A stretch of 64,000 nucleotides of DNA from Rosellinia necatrix (taxonomy: Eukaryota > Ascomycota > Sordariomycetes > Xylariales > Xylariaceae): contig JAGYVD010000005.1 of assembly GCA_021209875.1 (NCBI GenBank), forward strand, positions 186,001-250,000, read 5' to 3'. Numbering within the stretch: position 1 is the first letter of the stretch; every line of letters starts with the position of its first letter. The notes under the pieces were generated by a model that saw only the letters and a list, made by a program, of their open reading frames with translations, did not search any database and was not told the origin of the DNA. A program made the translations under genes and the position numbers. This document shows positions 59,806 to 64,000 of this stretch, one piece after another.

Positions 59806-61028
59806 ATGGCACCACATGTCGACCCACTGGGCAAAATGTTCACCCCTGAAGAGAAGGAAATACTCCAAGGTCGGAATCCAGAACAAAAACAACCCAAGGA
59901 TGCCCTCGTCAAAAGGTTAGCTGATGCATTCACCTTTCGCCGTGTTCCGAGGGGCTGGCAGCCCCCTTTTGAATGCTTCAAGAGAGCGGCTCTGACCGAA
60001 TTAATCGACACTACTCGTTATGAGCTACCAGCTATGAGTCAGGATGATCTTATTAAAGCTAACGAGTATGGTCTTTTCTATCCCTCCTTTGTCGTGTAGC
60101 TGACTTTTTTTATAGAGTGATGGATTATGTGAGGAGTAAGATCTCGCAGAGTGGATCGGAAATTTCGTCGGGAGTGACTACGGAAGAGTTGAAAGACGTT
60201 CTACGCATCTCGCAGAGTGCATGGGTAAAAGACGGCAAGGACAACGTCCTCGCGACTATCATCGACAATATTCCAAACTGCGACCAGATTCGTAAGGTCG
60301 TGTGCATTGGGTTATCCGAGATAGCGGCAAGACTTGATCCGGATAGTGAAAGCATAACTGTCATTTCACGGGGCCTTACCCAACATCTTGCCGTAATGAG
60401 CATGGTACGCTATCTGAGAACTATTGTACCTCACGATGTCGAGCTTTTTGCTGCCGACTGGATCTATGACGGACCGCACCAAGAAGCGCTCAATTCACTT
60501 GGATTCACCATCCTCGATGCTTCGTTTGGGAAGCAAGAGCATTTCGCGGCAATCGACGACCATACGATGTTGATTTCCTTTTCTATAGCGGACTTTGAAT
60601 CAATACTTCCTATCATCAGCGAGTACGCCCGCCCCGTGGCTATGATATACGACGCATACCACCACTTGGTCAAGGGGGTCCGGTGTCAGCCATTCCCTAG
60701 TGCGGTCTGGAGCGAAGTCAAATATAATGATGCATGGGTTACCATCCCCGGGCCCCCCCTGGTAACTACCAGGCCTCCCCGGGGACCTGATTTCGGATAC
60801 CCGTTGACTCCGATGTGCATCTGGCATCCATTCTATACCGAGTCAGCCGGTCACATGTTGAACGATTACAATATTGCGATGGACCTGTTCGAGTTTGATG
60901 TGGCGGGGCTGGCCAACCGCTTCGAGCTTCACCCACACACGGATTATAGACTGAGGGGGGAAGCCGATGAAACCGACGAGAAGCGTTTTGTCGGGACATA
61001 TAGTCGTCTGTTCGTTCGGAAATGGTAG
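59806..61028 (+). CDS. SRR1-like domain protein
   Basis: Two exons: 59806-60065 and 60116-61028, one 50-nt intron (GTATGG...TATAG); 390 residues; the join reads KANE|V|MDYVRSK. The central part, residues about 150-250, fits the SRR1-like fold: VVCIGLSEIA, TQHLAVMSMVRYLR, ELFAADWIYDGPHQEAL, LGFTILDASFG and TMLISFSI. In plants SRR1 is linked to circadian and phytochrome signalling. The many fungal SRR1-like proteins have no established role. No signal peptide or membrane segment. The start is the first ATG. Confidence 0.75.
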
Positions 61029-61957
61029 TTCGGAAAGGGAGGAGGGGGGGATGGCAGAGCCGATTCCACCCGGAAGTCCAATTGTTAAAATAAGGGGTTT
61101 ACATAAAGGTAGTTCACTGAAAAGACTAGCTGAGCTGCTAACACAATGGATTGCTATTTTGTGTCTTGTGTATGTGAATACGTGTGGTGCTTTGCTCAAT
61201 CAGGCATACTTACTACCACCCTCTACTCGTAAGGCTAGAAAGGTGCTGCATGCTTACTAAATGATCCTAATCCGTGACCAATGTAAATGAATGAATGATT
61301 GATATGTGACGGGGGTAATAATGAACGGTAAGTGAATTGGGCAGCCACGGATTGCTACCTAATTTGATGTGGGTTTATAGATGTCACAAGGAATCAAGGT
61401 TGAGGAATCAAGGTTGAAGTAGGTAGGTAGGTATAGGGTTGGTTGGTCAATGGACGGCGGCTTACGCGAGGTCTGATAAAGTGAGGAATTGAGGCTAGCG
61501 CCCCTGGCCCGGCAGTTGGGGATGATACAATGGGGCATCTTAGCCGACGCATGGCGGGGTTACTTTCGTACGGTACATCCGCCGTACATGGTACCGAAGT
61601 ACACTAAGAGCAGGGGTATCCCGGCCAATCAAGATGGTCCGTGCTTTGATTGCCTTGGTACATGTACATAGCAACCCATACCAATTCAAAACAACACCTG
61701 AGCGACGGTACATATTGTATATCAATACCTGCCACCACGTCAACTCCCTACCTATCTTGAGCAGTCTAAAGCGGCCGCCCTTATTCCGCCGTGGGTTTCG
61801 ATTATACAGCGACTACAAATCAAGCAATTTGGGATCGTTCAGGTACTAACAAACCCACCCTATCCCTGAACAACAACACCAAACGTCAGCCCGCAAGCCT
61901 ACGAGCTGCAGCACGCACCCTAAACCGCAACACGGCCATGCTAACCGAACCATCACC
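61029..61957. other. Intergenic, upstream of MOB1
   Basis: No gene. It has a (GTAG)n-type motif (AAGTAGGTAGGTAGGTATAGG) at 61418-61438. A small upstream frame begins at 61938 and overlaps the MOB1 start out of frame. Confidence 0.5.
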
Positions 61958-62922
61958 ATGTCAGAAACCGACCCCGTCAACCACAGCCCGCTGCGCAAAA
62001 TCGAGGCTAAGATGGCCTCCTTCGTAACAACCGTGTAGGTGTCATCCTCTATCATTTCCCTACGCCATCGAAGAAGAAGAAGAGGACAAAAAAAAAAAAA
62101 GGAGGGAAATAGAAAATCCAAAGACTAACCGGAGCACATCTCCCCCCCTTCCCCTCTCAACAGGAACCAGCGCGCGCGCAACCAGTTCCGCTCTCGGACC
62201 GGCAAGGGGGGCAACACGAGCTACCAGCTGCGCCAGTACGCCGAGGCGACGCTGGGCGGCGGCAGTCTGCGCAAGGTGGTCAAGCTGCCCGAGGGCGAGG
62301 ACGAGAACGAGTGGCTGGCCGTCAACATGGTCGATTTCTACAACCAGATTAACCTGCTCTACGGGGCCATAACCGAGTTCTGCTCACCACAATCGTGTCC
62401 CGAGATGAAGGCGACGGACGAGTGAGTCTTTTCTCCTCCCCCTTCCCACCCCCCTCTTCCCTTCGGTTGGGAGAAAGATAGAGAGAGAAAGTGAAAGGAG
62501 GGAACACTAACTTTTCCCCCTCCTCCTTCTTTCACCCTCATCGCAGATTCGAATACCTCTGGCAAGACAACGAGACGTACAAGCGGCCGACCAAGATGGC
62601 GGCGCCGGCCTACATCGAGCAGCTCATGAGCTGGGTGCAGGGCCACATCGACAACGAGGCCGTCCTGCCCTCCCGCATCGGCGTCCCCTTCCCCAAGTCC
62701 TTCCCCCAGACCGTCCGCCAGATCTTCAAGCGCATGTACCGCGTCTACGCCCACATCTACTGCCATCACTACCCCGTCATCCGCGAGCTCGGCCTCGAGC
62801 CCCACCTCAACACCAGCTTCAAGCAGTACGTCCTCTTCATCGACGAGCACGGTCTCGCTAGCGGCAAAGACTTCTGGGGCCCCCTCGGCGACCTCGTCGA
62901 CAGTATGCTGCGCAGCGATTGA
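61958..62922 (+). CDS. MOB1: MOB1 kinase activator
   Basis: Three exons: 61958-62034, 62164-62421, 62547-62922; 236 residues, introns of 129 and 125 nt. Mob1 binds and activates NDR/LATS-type kinases (Dbf2/Sid2) in the mitotic exit/septation initiation network. The core is highly conserved: [40 protein letters not shown], zinc ligands in [11 protein letters not shown] and in HIYCHHYP, and the ending [14 protein letters not shown]. The chosen ATG (context CACCATG) gives an 18-residue extension before MASFVTTV. An in-frame ATG at 62012 would give the classical 218-residue form starting MASF. The second intron and the third-exon codons are GC-rich compared with the flanks. Confidence 0.95.
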
Positions 62923-63738
62923 GATGGCGAGAGTTTTCAAACTTCAAAATTCCAAAAAAAGCTGCCTCCGTTTTGAAAAAAAAAAAGGGCCAAAACCGAG
63001 AGAGGAATGAATGAATAGAATGATGATGATGATGATAGGACATGCGGCACGTCTCTTTTCTCGACTCGGACTTCGGGATCGGTCTCCCTACCTTTGGTTG
63101 TCGTGGTCCAAGAAGGCGAGCGAAGATACGATTATAGACGGACGGCGAAAACGGCGACAGCCACGATAGCCATGGGCGTTGTCGATACATGGTTATTACG
63201 ATGTGTTCGAGTAGCAGGGATAAGGATGGGCAGGCGTTTGGATGGACTCATGAGTTGCATGTGTTGGGACTGAACTAGGGTCATAGAGGTTTACGGGTGC
63301 ATAATTTGTGCCCTGGGGATTGCGTCAAGCTGGCTTTTATGCAGTGGTATGTATAGCATGCGATACGAATCATCGTGTCGAGAGACGCCTACCCCTATTC
63401 ATGCTCGGAAAAAAAAAAACCTCTCATTCATGGCATAGATACAAATGTATGCGTCCCTTGATTTACAACGAGCTAAAAGTCTCCATCCATCCCTGCATCT
63501 GCAGCGTACCCTTTCGTGGCGGCCTTGAAATCATTCCTGCGTAGGGAATGTGTCATTATCCCCGGAGATATGCTGACTAAGCCCCCCCTGTCCGAGGTGA
63601 CTACTACCTTATGCATGGTATAGATGGTGGTCATATTCTCGATCCGTGAAAACGCCTAGTCGTGCGTCATCCCCCAAGTTGGACTTGTACGCTCGCCTCC
63701 TGGAGAAGGCGCGATTCTCCCAAAATATTCAATTGGTC
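62923..63738. other. Intergenic between convergent genes
   Basis: It holds the 3' UTR of MOB1 and downstream sequence of the mitochondrial carrier gene, with a (ATG)n run at 63020-63035. No gene. Confidence 0.5.
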
Positions 63739-63953
63739 TCATGGCGTGTCCTTGAGGGCATTGATCCTCTTCTTGAAGAACTCAAATGCGGAAAAGAACA
63801 CCGCGTTGACCGCGGCTGAACGGCCCATAGATACGCCCAGTCCACGATACATGTCGCGTCTGAAGAATTGGATTTTGGGAATAGGGACACTTTGACCCTT
63901 TGAATACATTAAGGCGTTTCGTTGGTAAATGCTCTTGACCGAATCAATTGGAT
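63739..63953 (-). CDS. Mitochondrial carrier, last exon (partial)
   Basis: Only the 3' exon lies clearly in the window. It opens after an acceptor with a GACTAAC branch site (CCATCCAG|AT on the minus strand). It encodes PIDSVKSIYQ, a mitochondrial carrier signature PxDxxK, then YRGLGVSMGRSAAVNAVFFSAFEFF, the final transmembrane helix pattern of the SLC25 family. Carriers of this family move metabolites across the mitochondrial inner membrane. The substrate cannot be told from one repeat; the stop is TGA. The rest of the gene lies beyond position 64000 or in the last 50 bases. Confidence 0.82.
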
Positions 63954-64000
63954 CTGGATGGGTTAGTCTGGGCACATCAAGTCAGATGAGACAGCACCTA

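Overview
The window is nuclear DNA of a filamentous ascomycete (Pezizomycotina, most likely Sordariomycetes). Genes are spaced about 3 kb apart on both strands without operons. Nearly every gene is interrupted by GT-AG introns, mostly 50-200 nt, with CTAAC/CTGAC-like branch points. The products are ascomycete housekeeping proteins plus lineage-expanded kinase-fold proteins. The genus cannot be fixed from the sequence. No ribosomal RNA, convincing tRNA, CRISPR or intact transposon was seen. I rebuilt gene models by joining exons so that reading phase and family motifs are continuous; none has transcript support.

Layout. 0-6.5 kb: three kinase-fold genes in a row (an FHA-plus-pseudokinase protein, an aminoglycoside-phosphotransferase-like protein, a small protein kinase). 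6.5-11.5 kb: a long leader with a pentanucleotide array, then a protein that fuses a degenerate small-GTPase domain to RasGEF_N and RasGEF domains. 12.5-16.2 kb: a ten-exon GH63-family glycosidase with an apparent 3-nt micro-exon. 17-25 kb: ATP synthase OSCP (-), a DUF2293 protein (+) and ESCRT-III Vps20 (-). 25.4-30.7 kb: the ribosome-biogenesis ATPase Rix7 and a second predicted pseudokinase. 31.4-36.1 kb: cytochrome c and a mitochondrial membrane protein that share a divergent promoter, then exosome subunit Rrp42 with large low-complexity inserts. 37-41 kb: a short-chain dehydrogenase and arginyl-tRNA-protein transferase ATE1. 41-46.5 kb: a gene-poor, repeat-rich stretch. 46.5-54 kb: a diphosphoinositol-polyphosphate Nudix hydrolase, a single-pass membrane protein that may be a surface sensor, and Lsm1. 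54.5-57.1 kb: a secreted six-hairpin glycosidase with a 6-nt micro-exon. 57-64 kb: a gene-poor stretch, an SRR1-like protein, MOB1, and the 3' end of a mitochondrial carrier.

The genes do not form a pathway cluster. Three concern mitochondrial energy metabolism (OSCP, cytochrome c, a carrier). Several concern RNA or protein turnover (Rix7, Rrp42, Lsm1, ATE1, Vps20). Others concern signalling (RasGEF fusion, MOB1, Nudix, kinase-like proteins). I found no clear new multi-gene system. The best leads are the GTPase-RasGEF fusion, the two micro-exons, a one-base frameshift in a C9 tract of the mitochondrial membrane protein, the pseudokinases, and a short palindromic CCTAGGTA motif scattered through the intergenic DNA.
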